Source of the DNA: Pseudomonas chlororaphis subsp. aurantiaca
Lineage (GTDB): Bacteria > Pseudomonadota > Gammaproteobacteria > Pseudomonadales > Pseudomonadaceae
DNA: 64,000 bases
Direction: 5' to 3'
Assembly: GCF_013466605.1 (NCBI RefSeq)
Contig: NZ_CP059162.1
Coordinates: 5,146,001-5,210,000, forward strand
Part shown: one piece after another, positions 14,812 through 25,734 of the stretch
Numbering within the stretch: position 1 is the stretch's first letter
Layout of the letters: every line of letters begins with the position of its first letter
The notes under the pieces: model-generated
What the model was told of the DNA's origin: nothing
Seen by the model: the letters and a program-made list of their open reading frames with translations, nothing else
Databases searched by the model: none
Position numbers and translations under genes: made by a program

Positions 14812-14888
14812 AGGCGCCATCGCGAGCAAGCTCGCCCTGCAAGGAAATGCATTCTTGCGCAGGAGCGAAGCGTGCTCGCGATAGCAAT
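14812..14888. repeat. REP-like palindrome between aruC and argR
   Basis: ATCGCGAGCAAGCTCG and its inverted partner GAAGCGTGCTCGCGAT flank a short centre. It is the second REP family of the window and lies downstream of the argR stop, which may protect the 3' end of the aotJQMOP-argR transcript. Confidence 0.7.
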
Positions 14889-14913
14889 TTGACAGGCAAA
14901 CGAAAGAGGCGGA

Positions 14914-15894
14914 TCAACCGCGCTCGGAAGGCACCGAAGACAGTTCGAACGGGCTGCTGCTGCGACGCTGGTTGCGGTCTTCCCGCGGCGTGGCGCCGAA
15001 GAAGTTGCGGTAGGCGCTGGAGAAATGCGGCCCCGAGGAGAAACCGCAGGACAGACCGATCTGGATGATCGACTTGCTGGTCTGCATCAGCATCTGCCGC
15101 GCCTTGTTCAGGCGCAGTTCCAGGTAATACTGGCTTGGCACGCGATTGAGGTATTGCTTGAAGATCCGCTCCAACTGCCGACGCGAGACGCACACATGCT
15201 GGGCGATCTCGTCGGTGGTCAGCGGCTCCTCGATATTGGCCTCCATCAGCAGCACCGCCTGGGTCAGCTTCGGGTGACTGGAACCCAGGCGATTCTGCAA
15301 CGGAATGCGCTGGCGCTCGCCACCTTCGCGGATACGCTCGACCACCAGTTCTTCCGAGACCGCGCCGGCCAATTCCGCGCCGTGATCACGGGCCAGCACC
15401 GCCAGCAACAGATCCAGTACCGACATCCCGCCGCAGGCTGTCAGGCGATCACGATCCCAGTCGAACAAATGGCTGGTGGCGATCACCTTAGGGAAGCGCT
15501 CGGCGAAATCGTCCTGCCAGCGCCAGTGCACCGCGGCCCGATAACCGTCGAGCAAACCCAGCTGCGCCAAGGGATACACACCGGCGGACAAACCACCGAT
15601 CACACAGCCGGCGCGCACCAGTTGCTTGAGCGCGCTGCTCAGGGCCGGCGCCAGGGTGGCAGGCGGCTCATCGGCCAGCAGGAACAGTTTCTGGCAGCCT
15701 TCGAGCTTGCCCGACCAAGGTTCGCCCGGCAGCTGCCAGGCGCCGTCGGCCGGAGCCTCGGCCTGCAGGAAGGCCAGTTCGTAGACCACTTCCGGATGCA
15801 CCCGCTGAGCGACACGCAAGGCCTCCTCGGCCAGCGCCAGCGTCAAGGCTTTAGTGCTGGGCCAAATCAGGAAACCAATTCGATGGGCAGTCAT
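14914..15894 (-). CDS. argR: Arginine-responsive AraC-type transcriptional regulator ArgR
   Basis: The protein has 326 residues from the ATG at 15894 (MTAHRIGFLIWPSTKALTL). An upstream TTG start would add three residues and is less likely. The N-terminal two-thirds is a DJ-1/class I glutamine-amidotransferase-like sensor domain (GGLSAGVYPLAQLGLLDG, ATSHLFDWDRDRLTACGG). The C-terminal AraC-type double HTH includes ITDEIAQHVCVSRRQLERIF-like and LSCGFSSGPHFSSAYRNFFG-like segments. In P. aeruginosa this protein, unrelated to E. coli ArgR, activates aru and aot and represses biosynthesis. It is the last gene behind aotP. Confidence 0.95.
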   Translation of the reverse strand: MTAHRIGFLIWPSTKALTLALAEEALRVAQRVHPEVVYELAFLQAEAPADGAWQLPGEPWSGKLEGCQKLFLLADEPPATLAPALSSALKQLVRAGCVIGGLSAGVYPLAQLGLLDGYRAAVHWRWQDDFAERFPKVIATSHLFDWDRDRLTACGGMSVLDLLLAVLARDHGAELAGAVSEELVVERIREGGERQRIPLQNRLGSSHPKLTQAVLLMEANIEEPLTTDEIAQHVCVSRRQLERIFKQYLNRVPSQYYLELRLNKARQMLMQTSKSIIQIGLSCGFSSGPHFSSAYRNFFGATPREDRNQRRSSSPFELSSVPSERG

Positions 15895-15943
15895 GGCGGG
15901 CAATCCGAAACGAAAACAGTGTTAGAGGCCAAAGGCGGCTGCA

Positions 15944-15992
15944 ACCAAATTAGACCATCTGGCGCGCGGTGCGCAGCATGACCTAATTTGGT
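15944..15992. repeat. 10-bp inverted repeat between aotP and argR
   Basis: ACCAAATTAG (15944-15953) and CTAATTTGGT (15983-15992) are exact inverted copies separated by 29 bases. The element fills the middle of the 114-base spacer ahead of argR. It could be an RNA hairpin limiting read-through from aotP or a regulator site for argR. Confidence 0.7.
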
Positions 15993-16008
15993 GCGTTACG
16001 GGAGTGAT

Positions 16009-16773
16009 TTACTTCAGGCTGCCCGAGAGGAATTGTTGCAAACGTTCCGATTGCGGATTGACCAGCACTTCGCGCGGGTTGCCGCTTTCTTCCACCAGGC
16101 CCTTGTGCAGGAATATCAGCTGGTTCGAGACTTCACGGGCAAAGCCCATTTCGTGGGTCACCACCACCATGGTCCGGCCTTCCTGAGCCAGGGCCTGCAT
16201 CACTTTCAGCACGTCGCCCACCAGCTCGGGGTCGAGTGCCGAAGTCGGTTCGTCAAACAGCATGACCTCTGGCTCCATCGCCAGCGCACGGGCAATCGCC
16301 ACGCGCTGCTGCTCGCCACCGGACATATGGCCCGGGTAGGCATCCTTGCGATGCGCCACGCCGACCTTGGCCAGGTAGTGCTCGGCCTTTGCACGGGCTT
16401 CGGCCTTGGGGACGCCGAGCACATGCACCGGCGCTTCCATGATGTTTTCGATGGCGGTCATGTGCGACCACAGGTTGAAGTGCTGGAACACCATCGACAG
16501 GCGCGAGCGCATGCGTTGCAGCTGCTTGGGGTCGGCCGCCTTCAGGGCGCCATCCTTGTTCGCCACCAGCTTCAACTCTTCGTTGTTCAGCAGGATCTTG
16601 CCGGCGTGCGGCTGCTCCAGCAGGTTGATGCAGCGCAGGAAGGTGGATTTGCCGGAGCCACTGGAGCCGATGATGCTGATCACATCGCCAGCCGCCGCTT
16701 TCAGGGACACGCCCTTGAGCACTTCGTGACTGCCATAGCGTTTATGCAGGTCTTGGACTTCAAGTTTGTACAT
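16009..16773 (-). CDS. aotP: Arginine/ornithine ABC transporter, ATP-binding subunit
   Basis: This 254-residue HisP/GlnQ-type ATPase has Walker [10 protein letters not shown] (36-44), the signature [15 protein letters not shown], Walker [13 protein letters not shown] and a switch histidine in [10 protein letters not shown]. The start at [14 protein letters not shown] was chosen over a GTG five codons upstream. It powers import through AotQ and AotM. It is the last transporter gene of the operon, followed by argR. Confidence 0.95.
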   Translation of the reverse strand: MYKLEVQDLHKRYGSHEVLKGVSLKAAAGDVISIIGSSGSGKSTFLRCINLLEQPHAGKILLNNEELKLVANKDGALKAADPKQLQRMRSRLSMVFQHFNLWSHMTAIENIMEAPVHVLGVPKAEARAKAEHYLAKVGVAHRKDAYPGHMSGGEQQRVAIARALAMEPEVMLFDEPTSALDPELVGDVLKVMQALAQEGRTMVVVTHEMGFAREVSNQLIFLHKGLVEESGNPREVLVNPQSERLQQFLSGSLK

Positions 16774-16796
16774 GCTGTCGGTTCTCACAAAAGCAG

Positions 16797-17909
16797 TCAG
16801 TCGTTGAGCAAGCGCCCGTGCCGCAGCGCTTCGCGCCCCGCCACCTTGGCCAGCCAGAAACCGGGTTGGGCGTAACGCAGCCGCTCAACGGCGAACAACA
16901 CGCCGCTGGTGCCAGCACACAAGGTGCTGACCCGATCGGATAAGGGATCAATCACTTCAAAAATCGGCTCGCCCTTCTCCACCCAGCTACCGGCCGGACG
17001 CAGAAAACTCACCACGCCGGGATGCGGCGCAAACAACAATTCGGTGCCTTCGAAAGGCATGGCCTCGCACGCTTCATGCTGCGGCGCCGGCCACTCACCC
17101 GCAATCAGTCCCTGCCCGGCGAGGAACGCCAGGATGCCTTCGGCGTACGCCTCGGCTTGCGGGCGACCAGTGTCGGCCTGGCCGCCCAGCTCGAGGGTGG
17201 TCGCCAGGCAGGCCAGCGGGATCTGCGCCTGCGGGAACTGGCGCGACAGGCGCAGCCAGGGCAGCGAACAGGCTTCGTCGAACGAACTGCCGCCGGAATC
17301 CTCCGCCAGCAGGCCGACCCGCACATTAAGATGAGCCGCCAGGGAACGCCATTGCGGCCAATGCTGCGGCAAGGCGTACATATGCAGCGCCGCTTCCGCA
17401 TCGCAGTGCAGGTCCAGCACCACGTCCGCGGTGCAGGCGTGGCTCAGGAGGATGCGCTGCATGCCTTGCAGCTGGCTCGCTGGCGCTGGCAGTTCGGCCA
17501 GCACATCGCTCATGGCCTGGCGAATCATCTGGATATTGGCGTGCGGGTCATCCCCCAGGCACCCATCCAGACGGGCCGCGACCGGCGCGCTCAGTTCGAC
17601 GAAATCGCGGTTGAAGTTCTTGCCACTGCCGGCCTCGAACCGCCCTTGGTGGTTGCCTTGCAACAGCTGCCCCAAGCCCATCGGGTTGGCCACCGGCACC
17701 AGCTCGATCACACCGTTCAATGCACCCTGGGCCTCCAGCTCGGCCAGGCGCTTTTTCAGTTCCCAGGCGGTGCGCATTCCAGGCAGTTCGTCCGCATGCA
17801 GGCTGGCCTGGATATAGGCCTTGCGCTCGCCGCGACCGAAACGGAACACCGAGATCTGCCGCTCGCTGCCCAGGTGGCTCCACGGCAATACGTGGTCAAT
17901 GCGCTCCAT
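16797..17909 (-). CDS. aotO: Succinylglutamate desuccinylase/aspartoacylase-family protein in the aot operon
   Basis: This 370-residue AstE/AspA-type zinc hydrolase has H38 and E41 in ASLHADE and H167 in LDLHCDAEA as probable metal ligands, and a C-terminal lipoyl-like barrel (GSWVEKGEPIFEVIDPLSD). The position inside the aot operon matches aotO of P. aeruginosa, where the protein is not needed for uptake. Its substrate is unknown; deacylation of an acyl-amino acid is likely by family. It lies one base from aotM. Confidence 0.88.
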   Translation of the reverse strand: MERIDHVLPWSHLGSERQISVFRFGRGERKAYIQASLHADELPGMRTAWELKKRLAELEAQGALNGVIELVPVANPMGLGQLLQGNHQGRFEAGSGKNFNRDFVELSAPVAARLDGCLGDDPHANIQMIRQAMSDVLAELPAPASQLQGMQRILLSHACTADVVLDLHCDAEAALHMYALPQHWPQWRSLAAHLNVRVGLLAEDSGGSSFDEACSLPWLRLSRQFPQAQIPLACLATTLELGGQADTGRPQAEAYAEGILAFLAGQGLIAGEWPAPQHEACEAMPFEGTELLFAPHPGVVSFLRPAGSWVEKGEPIFEVIDPLSDRVSTLCAGTSGVLFAVERLRYAQPGFWLAKVAGREALRHGRLLND

Positions 17910-17910
17910 A

Positions 17911-18609
17911 TCAGTGCTTCCGCGGCGCCAGGTAGCGCAGCCAGCGGCCTTCGGCCAGCTTGAACAGGCGCACCAGGATAAAGGTCAGGCACAGGTAGAA
18001 CACGCCGGCGGTGATGTAGGCCTCGAACGGCAGGTAGTACTGCGCGTTGACCGTACGGGCCGCACCGGTGATGTCGATCAGGGTCACGATGGAGGCCAGG
18101 CTGGTGGTCTGCAGCATCATGATCACTTCGTTGCTGTACTGCGGCAGCGCCCGGCGCAGGGCCGACGGCAGCAGGATGCGGGCATACATCTTGTAGCGCG
18201 ACATGCCCATGGCCTTGGCCGCCTCGATCTCGCCGTTCGGCGTGGCCTTGAGGCTGCCAGCGATGATTTCCGCGGTGTAGGCGCTGGTGTTGATGGCAAA
18301 CGCCAGGCACGCACAGAAGGTCGCGCTGGACAGCCACGGCCAGAGGAAGCTCTTGCGCACCACATCGAACTGCGCCAGTCCGTAGTAGATCAGGAACAAC
18401 TGCACCAGCATCGGCGTGCCGCGGATCACGTAGGTGTAGAGCCAGGCGCTGAGGTTGACGATCGGCTGCTTGGACACCCGCATCAGCCCCAGAGGCAGCG
18501 CCACCAGCAGACCGAAGAACAGCGACAGGGCCAAGAGTTTCAGGGTGGTCAGCAAGCCGCTGAAATACAGCGGCAAGGCCTCATAGATGACGTTGTAGTC
18601 GAAGATCAT
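17911..18609 (-). CDS. aotM: Arginine/ornithine ABC transporter permease AotM
   Basis: A 232-residue inner-membrane permease of the HisMQ type, with about five hydrophobic segments and the EAA loop EAAKAMGMSRYKMYARILLP that docks the ATPase. The start overlaps the aotQ stop by four bases (ATGA), so the two permeases are translationally coupled and should form a heterodimer. Confidence 0.94.
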   Translation of the reverse strand: MIFDYNVIYEALPLYFSGLLTTLKLLALSLFFGLLVALPLGLMRVSKQPIVNLSAWLYTYVIRGTPMLVQLFLIYYGLAQFDVVRKSFLWPWLSSATFCACLAFAINTSAYTAEIIAGSLKATPNGEIEAAKAMGMSRYKMYARILLPSALRRALPQYSNEVIMMLQTTSLASIVTLIDITGAARTVNAQYYLPFEAYITAGVFYLCLTFILVRLFKLAEGRWLRYLAPRKH

Positions 18610-19295
18610 AGATCAGCCGCCCTTACGCCTACCGAGTAGCGCTTCTCAAGGTGACGCAATGCCAGCAACGAGACACTGGTGATCACCAGGTACATCGCCG
18701 CCACCGCGAGGAAGAAGGTGAAAGGCTCGCGGGTGGCGTCAGCCGCCTGCTTGGCCTTGAACATCATGTCTTGCAGGCCCACCACCGAAATCAGCGCGGT
18801 GGCCTTGGTCAGTACCAGCCAGTTATTGGTGAAGCCCGGAATCGCCAGGCGGATCATCTGTGGCACCAGCACCCGGAAGAACACCTGGAAGCTGTTCATG
18901 CCGTAGGCCATGCCTGCTTCCGCCTGCCCCTTGGGGATCGCCATGAAGGCACCGCGGAAGGTTTCCGACAGGTAGGCACCGAAGATGAAGCCCAGGGTGC
19001 CGATACCGGCGGCCAGCGGGTTCAGGTCGATGTAGTCGTCGTAACCCAGCATGGGCGCGACACGGTTGAGCAGGTCCTGGCCGCCGTAGAAGATCAGCAG
19101 GATCAGCACCAGGTCGGGAATCCCGCGGATCACCGTGGAATACAGGTCGCCCAGCCACGCCAGCCAGCGCACCGGCGAGAGGCGCAGCGCGACCCCGATC
19201 AGACCCAGAACGATGGCCAGGGCCATGGACGACAAGGCAAGCTGAAGCGTCAGCCAAGCGCCATCGAGGATGACAGCCCCGTAGCCTTTCAACAT
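18606..19295 (-). CDS. aotQ: Arginine/ornithine ABC transporter permease AotQ
   Basis: A 229-residue HisMQ-type permease paralogous to AotM, with the EAA loop EAGMAYGMNSFQVFFRVLVP and several transmembrane segments. It follows aotJ after a 91-base spacer that carries a terminator-like hairpin, so the permeases are probably expressed below the binding protein. Confidence 0.94.
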   Translation of the reverse strand: MLKGYGAVILDGAWLTLQLALSSMALAIVLGLIGVALRLSPVRWLAWLGDLYSTVIRGIPDLVLILLIFYGGQDLLNRVAPMLGYDDYIDLNPLAAGIGTLGFIFGAYLSETFRGAFMAIPKGQAEAGMAYGMNSFQVFFRVLVPQMIRLAIPGFTNNWLVLTKATALISVVGLQDMMFKAKQAADATREPFTFFLAVAAMYLVITSVSLLALRHLEKRYSVGVRAADL

Positions 19296-19321
19296 GATTC
19301 AGGTCCTCGAAAATTGGGATG

Positions 19322-19363
19322 AAAAAATGGCGCAAACTTCAGAGATTCTGCTGCTTGCGCCAT
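19322..19363 (-). terminator. Intercistronic attenuator between aotJ and aotQ
   Basis: Reading leftward, ATGGCGCAA (19363-19355) pairs with TTGCGCCAT (19335-19327), and the transcript then runs into TTTTTTC. Hairpins here are common in ABC operons, where the binding protein must outnumber the permease. Confidence 0.8.
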
Positions 19364-19386
19364 CTCGGACTTGCTGACTCGACGAT

Positions 19387-20163
19387 TTACTGGCCGTAAA
19401 TGTCGAAGTCGAAGTACTTGTCCTGGATTTGCTTGTACTTGCCATTCTCGCGAATGGCAGCGATCGCACCGGTGATTTTGTCTTTCAGCGCATCGCCCTT
19501 GCGTACGGCGATACCCACGCCGTCGCCGAAGTATTTGGTATCGGTGAACGCCGGGCCGACGAACGCGAAGCCTTTGCCTGCGTCGGTTTTCAGGAAGCCG
19601 TCATTCAACAGGGTAGCGTCCGCCACGGTGCCATCGAGGCGACCGGCCGCGACGTCCAGGTAGATCTCGTTCTGCGAGCCGTATGGCTTGATCTCGGCAC
19701 CCAGCGGAGCCAGCACTTCACGGGCGAAACGCTCGTGGATCGAACCGCGCTGCACGCCAATGTTCTTGCCCTTGAGCTCGGCCAGGCCGTCGCTGACCTG
19801 GGTACCTGCCTTCATGACCAGGCGCGCAGGGGTGTTGTAGTACTTGCCGGTGAAGTCCACGGACTTCTTGCGGTCGTCGGTGATCGACATGGACGACAGG
19901 ATCGCATCGATCTTGCGCACCTTGAGTGCAGGGATCAGGCCGTCGAACTCCTGCTCGACCCACACACACTTGACCTTCATTTCTTCGCACAGGGCGTTGC
20001 CGATGTCGTAGTCGAAACCGACGATGCTGCCATCCGGAGCCTTGGAGGCGAATGGAGGGTAAGCCGCTTCGATACCAATTTTCAGAGGCTTTTCATCGGC
20101 GAATGTCGGCAGGGAAAGTACGGAGGACAGTGCCAGGGCGCCAAGAAGCACGAGTTTCTTCAT
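19387..20163 (-). CDS. aotJ: Periplasmic arginine/ornithine-binding protein
   Basis: This 258-residue solute-binding protein of the lysine-arginine-ornithine family has a signal peptide with likely cleavage after FA (residue 22). The ligand-binding body is typical: [24 protein letters not shown] in pieces, then [24 protein letters not shown] in pieces. It is the first gene of aotJQMOP-argR, and the upstream region carries ArgR-type half-sites. Confidence 0.95.
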   Translation of the reverse strand: MKKLVLLGALALSSVLSLPTFADEKPLKIGIEAAYPPFASKAPDGSIVGFDYDIGNALCEEMKVKCVWVEQEFDGLIPALKVRKIDAILSSMSITDDRKKSVDFTGKYYNTPARLVMKAGTQVSDGLAELKGKNIGVQRGSIHERFAREVLAPLGAEIKPYGSQNEIYLDVAAGRLDGTVADATLLNDGFLKTDAGKGFAFVGPAFTDTKYFGDGVGIAVRKGDALKDKITGAIAAIRENGKYKQIQDKYFDFDIYGQ

Positions 20164-20312
20164 CTTAGGACTCCATCGGTAAAGGGCGAAAACGGCAGAG
20201 TGAGCGACAGCCCAATATGCGAATGGGTGGAACCTGATAGCGGTGCTGCGTCCTTGAGGACCTGGCCATGAACCCCATGCGGGCTTCCGGCAGGCTACGA
20301 CGAGCGAGTGAT

Positions 20313-20359
20313 CGGCATTCTAACGACAGGCCCGAAGCCGATATTTCCTCAATGCGACA
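20313..20359 (-). promoter_or_regulatory. Predicted ArgR binding region upstream of aotJ
   Basis: TGTCGCATTGAGGAAA (20359-20344, minus strand) is an exact TGTCGC-N8-AA half-site. A weaker copy, TGTCGTTAGAATGCCG, lies at 20328-20313, 31 bases downstream (three helical turns). The region is 150-196 bases upstream of the aotJ start. Confidence 0.65.
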
Positions 20360-20787
20360 ACAAATTACAGAAGCACTGAGAAACCAGGCCAAGCACATTG
20401 ACAGCTCTTCAAGTTTATGCAAGAGCAAAAGACGATAAACCAATCTACGTTGCAAATTGCGGGCCTATTATTCGCAAAGCCTTCTATTCCGGCAAGCGCA
20501 GCGTTATGACTTATTTTTTGCAGGCCTCAAAAAGGCCCTGAAACGGGGCCTGGCGTTTCTCATTGCCCCGAATCCGGGCAGCGGGTTACACATTCCCTGC
20601 TGCCGGTAACATTCAGATACGCCTGATGGACATACCGATATTTATTTGATCGAAAAATCGCTCCCGTAGCTGCTGCCGCAGACTGCGATAAGGCCCGAAG
20701 AGCCTTTCAGGACCTTCAAGAGCGCGTCTCCTGCGGAGCCGATCGCAGCCTGCGGCAGCGGCTACAGGAGGCGGCAGTAACACCCAT
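20360..20787. other. Non-coding stretch between aotJ and acsA with REP pair
   Basis: This part of the 680-base spacer carries no convincing gene. It holds small GC-rich inverted repeats around 20525-20600 and a REP pair at about 20664-20770 (GTAGCTGCTGCCGCAGACTG and the inverted CAGCCTGCGGCAGCGGCTAC). The aotJ promoter should lie near its left edge. Confidence 0.6.
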
Positions 20788-20825
20788 AAAAAAGCCCCGC
20801 CCGGCACAAGGCCGGGCGGGGCTTT
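20788..20825 (-). terminator. Intrinsic terminator of acsA
   Basis: A 12-bp GC stem (20794-20805 with 20811-20822, five-base loop), extended by A-T pairs, is followed on the minus strand by TTTTTT. It lies 19 bases after the acsA stop. Confidence 0.93.
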
Positions 20826-20843
20826 CACTGAGACCGATGCGTC

Positions 20844-22799
<1,956 letters not shown>

Positions 22800-23208
22800 C
22801 TTTCTTACCTCGGTGACATAGTTGTTGTATGACCCCGTTGTAGCCGGGGCGGGCCTATAGAACCATTCGACGATGGTAGTAACAACCCCCGGCCAATCTC
22901 CCTGAAAAGTGCCTTGGCCCTTCTATTACGGTACTTGCAGCAGCTTCTGCGGCAAGTAGCAGACCGCTGCCAGGCCACTGGGGGTCGCTTTTGCCGGGAT
23001 TGTTACAAAAACCGTCAATAGTGTTTATCAAAAGCACGCCTGTATAGCGCCTACCCAGGCGCCTAAAATCAACCTCGCCAACAAGGCAATCTGATTAACC
23101 AAGTTACAGCCCCCACGAAGGCAGTTAATCCAGACTTTCACTCAAGTTCCACACGCAGCCCCATAAAGGCTGCGTGACCCTACACGACCTTAGAAAGGTG
23201 AAATCAAA
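22800..23208. other. Divergent spacer between acsA and the DUF2790 gene, with a strong palindrome
   Basis: This 409-base region should hold promoters in both directions. The main structure is a palindrome at 22932-22958: TACTTGC and GCAAGTA arms with inner GCAG/CTGC pairs around a CTT centre and one mismatch. It is about 145 bases upstream of the acsA start and could be an operator or RNA hairpin. I found no coding potential. Confidence 0.6.
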
Positions 23209-23472
23209 ATGAAAGCTTTATTAGTTCTGGCCCTCAGCAGTCTTTGCGCTACAGCAATGGCCGACGAGATCCCGACTGATGTCGCCAGCCAGCAACCGCC
23301 AGTAGAGGAATACTCTTATTCGTCCGACCTGGACATCGCCAAAGTTATATCCATGAGCGAAGTTCCAGATGTATGCGAAGTTGTACCAGCGCGTATGGAA
23401 TATGAAGATTCGAAAGGCCTGCGGCATATCCTGCAATACCGCGTCATGGGTAACGGCTGCTCTAACGGCTGA
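23209..23472 (+). CDS. Small secreted protein of the DUF2790 type
   Basis: This 87-residue protein has a signal peptide (MKALLVLALSSLCATAMA, cut after residue 18) and a mature part with two cysteines, one in VCEVVPARMEYEDSKG and one near the C-terminus (GNGCSNG). The pattern DVCEVVPxxMxYxDSxG...LxYxVxGxGC is that of DUF2790, a family largely restricted to Pseudomonas with no established function. The AAGGTGA ribosome site is good. The cysteines could form a disulphide in the periplasm. Confidence 0.85.
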   Translation: MKALLVLALSSLCATAMADEIPTDVASQQPPVEEYSYSSDLDIAKVISMSEVPDVCEVVPARMEYEDSKGLRHILQYRVMGNGCSNG

Positions 23473-24344
23473 TATTCAAGTTGCTCTTCAAGTTCCAACA
23501 AGTGCCGGCCGCAAGAGACCTTTCTTGCGGCAAAGATGGCCAGATGCACAATTGAAACCAGACGTGTCGCAAGCCATCGCCCAACGCAGTGCGACCACGG
23601 CCTTCGCACTCCCTTTTCTCACCTGTCGAGCCAGCTTGCGGGGAGCGTTTTTGTATCGCTCCGAGGGGCTTGATGGAGGTCCGCAAATGCTTTCTCGAGC
23701 GTCAGAAGCGACCTCGGATGGCAAGCCAGGACAGTAGTGTTTCAAAGGTCAAAAATTGACCATCCAACACAAGATGTAGTGGCAAAAGAGTTTTTTGCTT
23801 ATTTTTTGAGCAGAAAAACCATTCAACAATTTTCAGCAGAAATTGAACACAATTCTGTCTACCAAAGCCCCCACCTTTCCCTGCAAGCCGCGTCCTACGG
23901 GGCTTGCAGAGCATCGCGCAAAATCTTCAGCGCCTCCGATCAACTCGAAGCGGCAAAAACACGCCAAACGGGGTGAAAAAAAATCTTCGCCGTCCAAAGC
24001 CTTATAAACCCTCGCTCCGCCGCGATAACGCCCCTCGCCGGCCGAATCGTGAGCCACTTCGTCGCACCACAGCGCCAAAAAAGTCCCTATAATGCGGCCT
24101 TAAAACGGGCCTGCAATATTCCCTTACAGGGATAAACAGCCAATCCGAAGCCAGCACAGAAATCGACCCGGTCCTCTGTGCCCATAACCGCCTCGGAACT
24201 CCCGTACATATTTTTGTTTATTGCCTGCGTTAGCTGCTGCAACAAACGATTTCTTAAGATCCAACGCGGCCAGTTCGGCCGTGTGAAAAGCCAACCATCA
24301 GTTTTCACACGGGCATCTGGCCCTCACGCAGGAGACGACACGTC
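23473..24344. other. Long non-coding stretch ahead of nrdB
   Basis: I see no convincing gene in these 872 bases. Structures present: a hairpin CCGCAAGA/TCTTGCGG at 23509-23530 just after the DUF2790 gene; a palindrome GGTCAA-AAA-TTGACC at 23747-23761; an AT-rich block at about 23760-23860; and a perfect -10-like TATAAT at 24088-24093 with no good -35. The last would give a long (about 250-base) nrdB leader. NrdR-box pairs were looked for and not found. Confidence 0.55.
23747..23761. promoter_or_regulatory. Palindromic operator-like site
   Basis: GGTCAA and TTGACC form perfect six-base arms around AAA. The regulator is unknown, and the site lies about 580 bases upstream of nrdB in an AT-rich stretch. 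Confidence 0.4.
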
Positions 24345-25592
24345 ATGCTGAGCTGGGACGAATTCGACAAAGAAGAAGGCGAAGTCGCCGTTAAAGGCGC
24401 CAACGCCGGCCACGCTGCCGAAGCTGCCATGGACAAACTCGACAGCGCCGGTGGTGCCGCCGCTCTCGAAGCCCGCGCCGTAACCGCCAACGATTCTGCT
24501 GCCGTTGCCCGTGCCAAGGCATCTCTGGACCAGCTCGACATCGCCGAAGGTCTGGCCGAGCTGGAAGGTGCTTCCGCTCGTGTCGCCGTCGATGAAAAGC
24601 GCATGATCAACTGCCGCGCCGACCTCAACCAGCTCGTGCCATTCAAATATGACTGGGCCTGGCAGAAGTACCTGGACGGTTGCGCGAACCACTGGATGCC
24701 GCAAGAAGTCAACATGACCGCCGACATCGCCCTCTGGAAAAACCCGGAAGGCCTGACCGACGACGAGCGCCGCATCGTGATGCGCAACCTGGGCTTCTTC
24801 TCCACCGCCGACTCCCTGGTTGCCAACAACCTGGTGCTGGCCGTGTACCGCCTGATCACCAACCCGGAATGCCGCCAGTACATCCTGCGCCAGGCGTTCG
24901 AAGAGGCGATCCACACCCACGCCTACCAGTACTGCATCGAATCGCTGGCCATGGATGAAGGCGAGATCTTCAACATGTACCACGAGATTCCATCGGTCGC
25001 GAAAAAAGCGGCCTGGGGCCTGAAGTACACCCGTTCGATCTCCGATCCGAAGTTCGAAACCGGCACCGTCGACACCGACAAAGAGCTGCTGCGCAACCTG
25101 ATCGCCTACTACTGCGTTCTGGAAGGCATCTTCTTCTACTGCGGCTTCACCCAGATCCTGTCCATGGGCCGCCGCAATAAAATGACCGGTGTCGCCGAGC
25201 AGTTCCAGTACATCCTGCGCGACGAATCCATGCACCTGAACTTCGGTATCGACGTGATCAACCAGATCAAGATCGAAAACCCGCACCTGTGGGATGCGGA
25301 GATGAAGGAAGAAGCCACCCAGATGATCCTCCAGGGCACCCAACTGGAAATCGAATACGCTCGCGACACCATGCCGCGCGGCGTACTGGGCATGAACGCG
25401 GCGATGATGGAGGACTACCTCAAGTTCATCGCCAACCGCCGCCTGTCGCAGATCGGCCTGAAAGAAGAGTACCCAGGCACCACCAACCCGTTCCCATGGA
25501 TGAGCGAAATCATGGACTTGAAGAAAGAGAAGAACTTCTTCGAGACTCGGGTTATCGAGTACCAGACTGGCGGCGCGCTGAGCTGGGATTGA
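24345..25592 (+). CDS. nrdB: Class Ia ribonucleotide reductase, beta (radical) subunit
   Basis: This 415-residue R2 protein houses the diiron-tyrosyl radical for deoxyribonucleotide synthesis. Metal ligands and radical site are visible: aspartate in [19 protein letters not shown] (Glu, His and the radical Tyr four residues after the His), [11 protein letters not shown] and [10 protein letters not shown]. An alanine-rich N-terminal extension of about 80 residues ([20 protein letters not shown]) is usual in Pseudomonas NrdB. The nrdA gene for the catalytic subunit is not next to it in this window. A strong terminator follows. Confidence 0.96.
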   Translation: MLSWDEFDKEEGEVAVKGANAGHAAEAAMDKLDSAGGAAALEARAVTANDSAAVARAKASLDQLDIAEGLAELEGASARVAVDEKRMINCRADLNQLVPFKYDWAWQKYLDGCANHWMPQEVNMTADIALWKNPEGLTDDERRIVMRNLGFFSTADSLVANNLVLAVYRLITNPECRQYILRQAFEEAIHTHAYQYCIESLAMDEGEIFNMYHEIPSVAKKAAWGLKYTRSISDPKFETGTVDTDKELLRNLIAYYCVLEGIFFYCGFTQILSMGRRNKMTGVAEQFQYILRDESMHLNFGIDVINQIKIENPHLWDAEMKEEATQMILQGTQLEIEYARDTMPRGVLGMNAAMMEDYLKFIANRRLSQIGLKEEYPGTTNPFPWMSEIMDLKKEKNFFETRVIEYQTGGALSWD

Positions 25593-25644
25593 TTCCGAGC
25601 TCCTGCCCTGTGCTGATCTCGATCCGAATCGGCACAACGAAAGA

Positions 25645-25677
25645 TAAAAAAGCCCTGACTTGCTCAGGGCTTTTTTA
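25645..25677 (+). terminator. Intrinsic terminator of nrdB
   Basis: AGCCCTGA (25651-25658) and TCAGGGCT (25664-25671) form an 8-bp stem with a CTTGC loop, preceded by A6 and followed by T5. It lies about 50 bases after the nrdB stop. Confidence 0.93.
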
Positions 25678-25679
25678 TT

Positions 25680-25708
25680 GAGGGTTCGATTCCCCCGCTT
25701 CCAGGCCA
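25680..25708 (+). other. tRNA 3'-end-like fragment (T-arm and acceptor remnant)
   Basis: GAGGGTTCGATTCCCCC has the T-loop TTCGATT with four of five T-stem pairs, followed by GCTTCCAGGCCA, which resembles a 3' acceptor strand with CCA. No D-arm, anticodon or 5' acceptor precedes it, because the nrdB terminator does. It is not a functional tRNA. It may be an old attachment-site duplication. Confidence 0.45.
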
Positions 25709-25734
25709 ATCATCCGACCCGGGGCGATATCTGC

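Noticed and set aside
23473..24344. NrdR box pair for nrdB
   Set aside because: I looked for the paired 16-base palindromes and found none.
25600..25710. Complete tRNA gene after nrdB
   Set aside because: Only the T-arm and acceptor 3' strand are present; the upstream part is the nrdB terminator.
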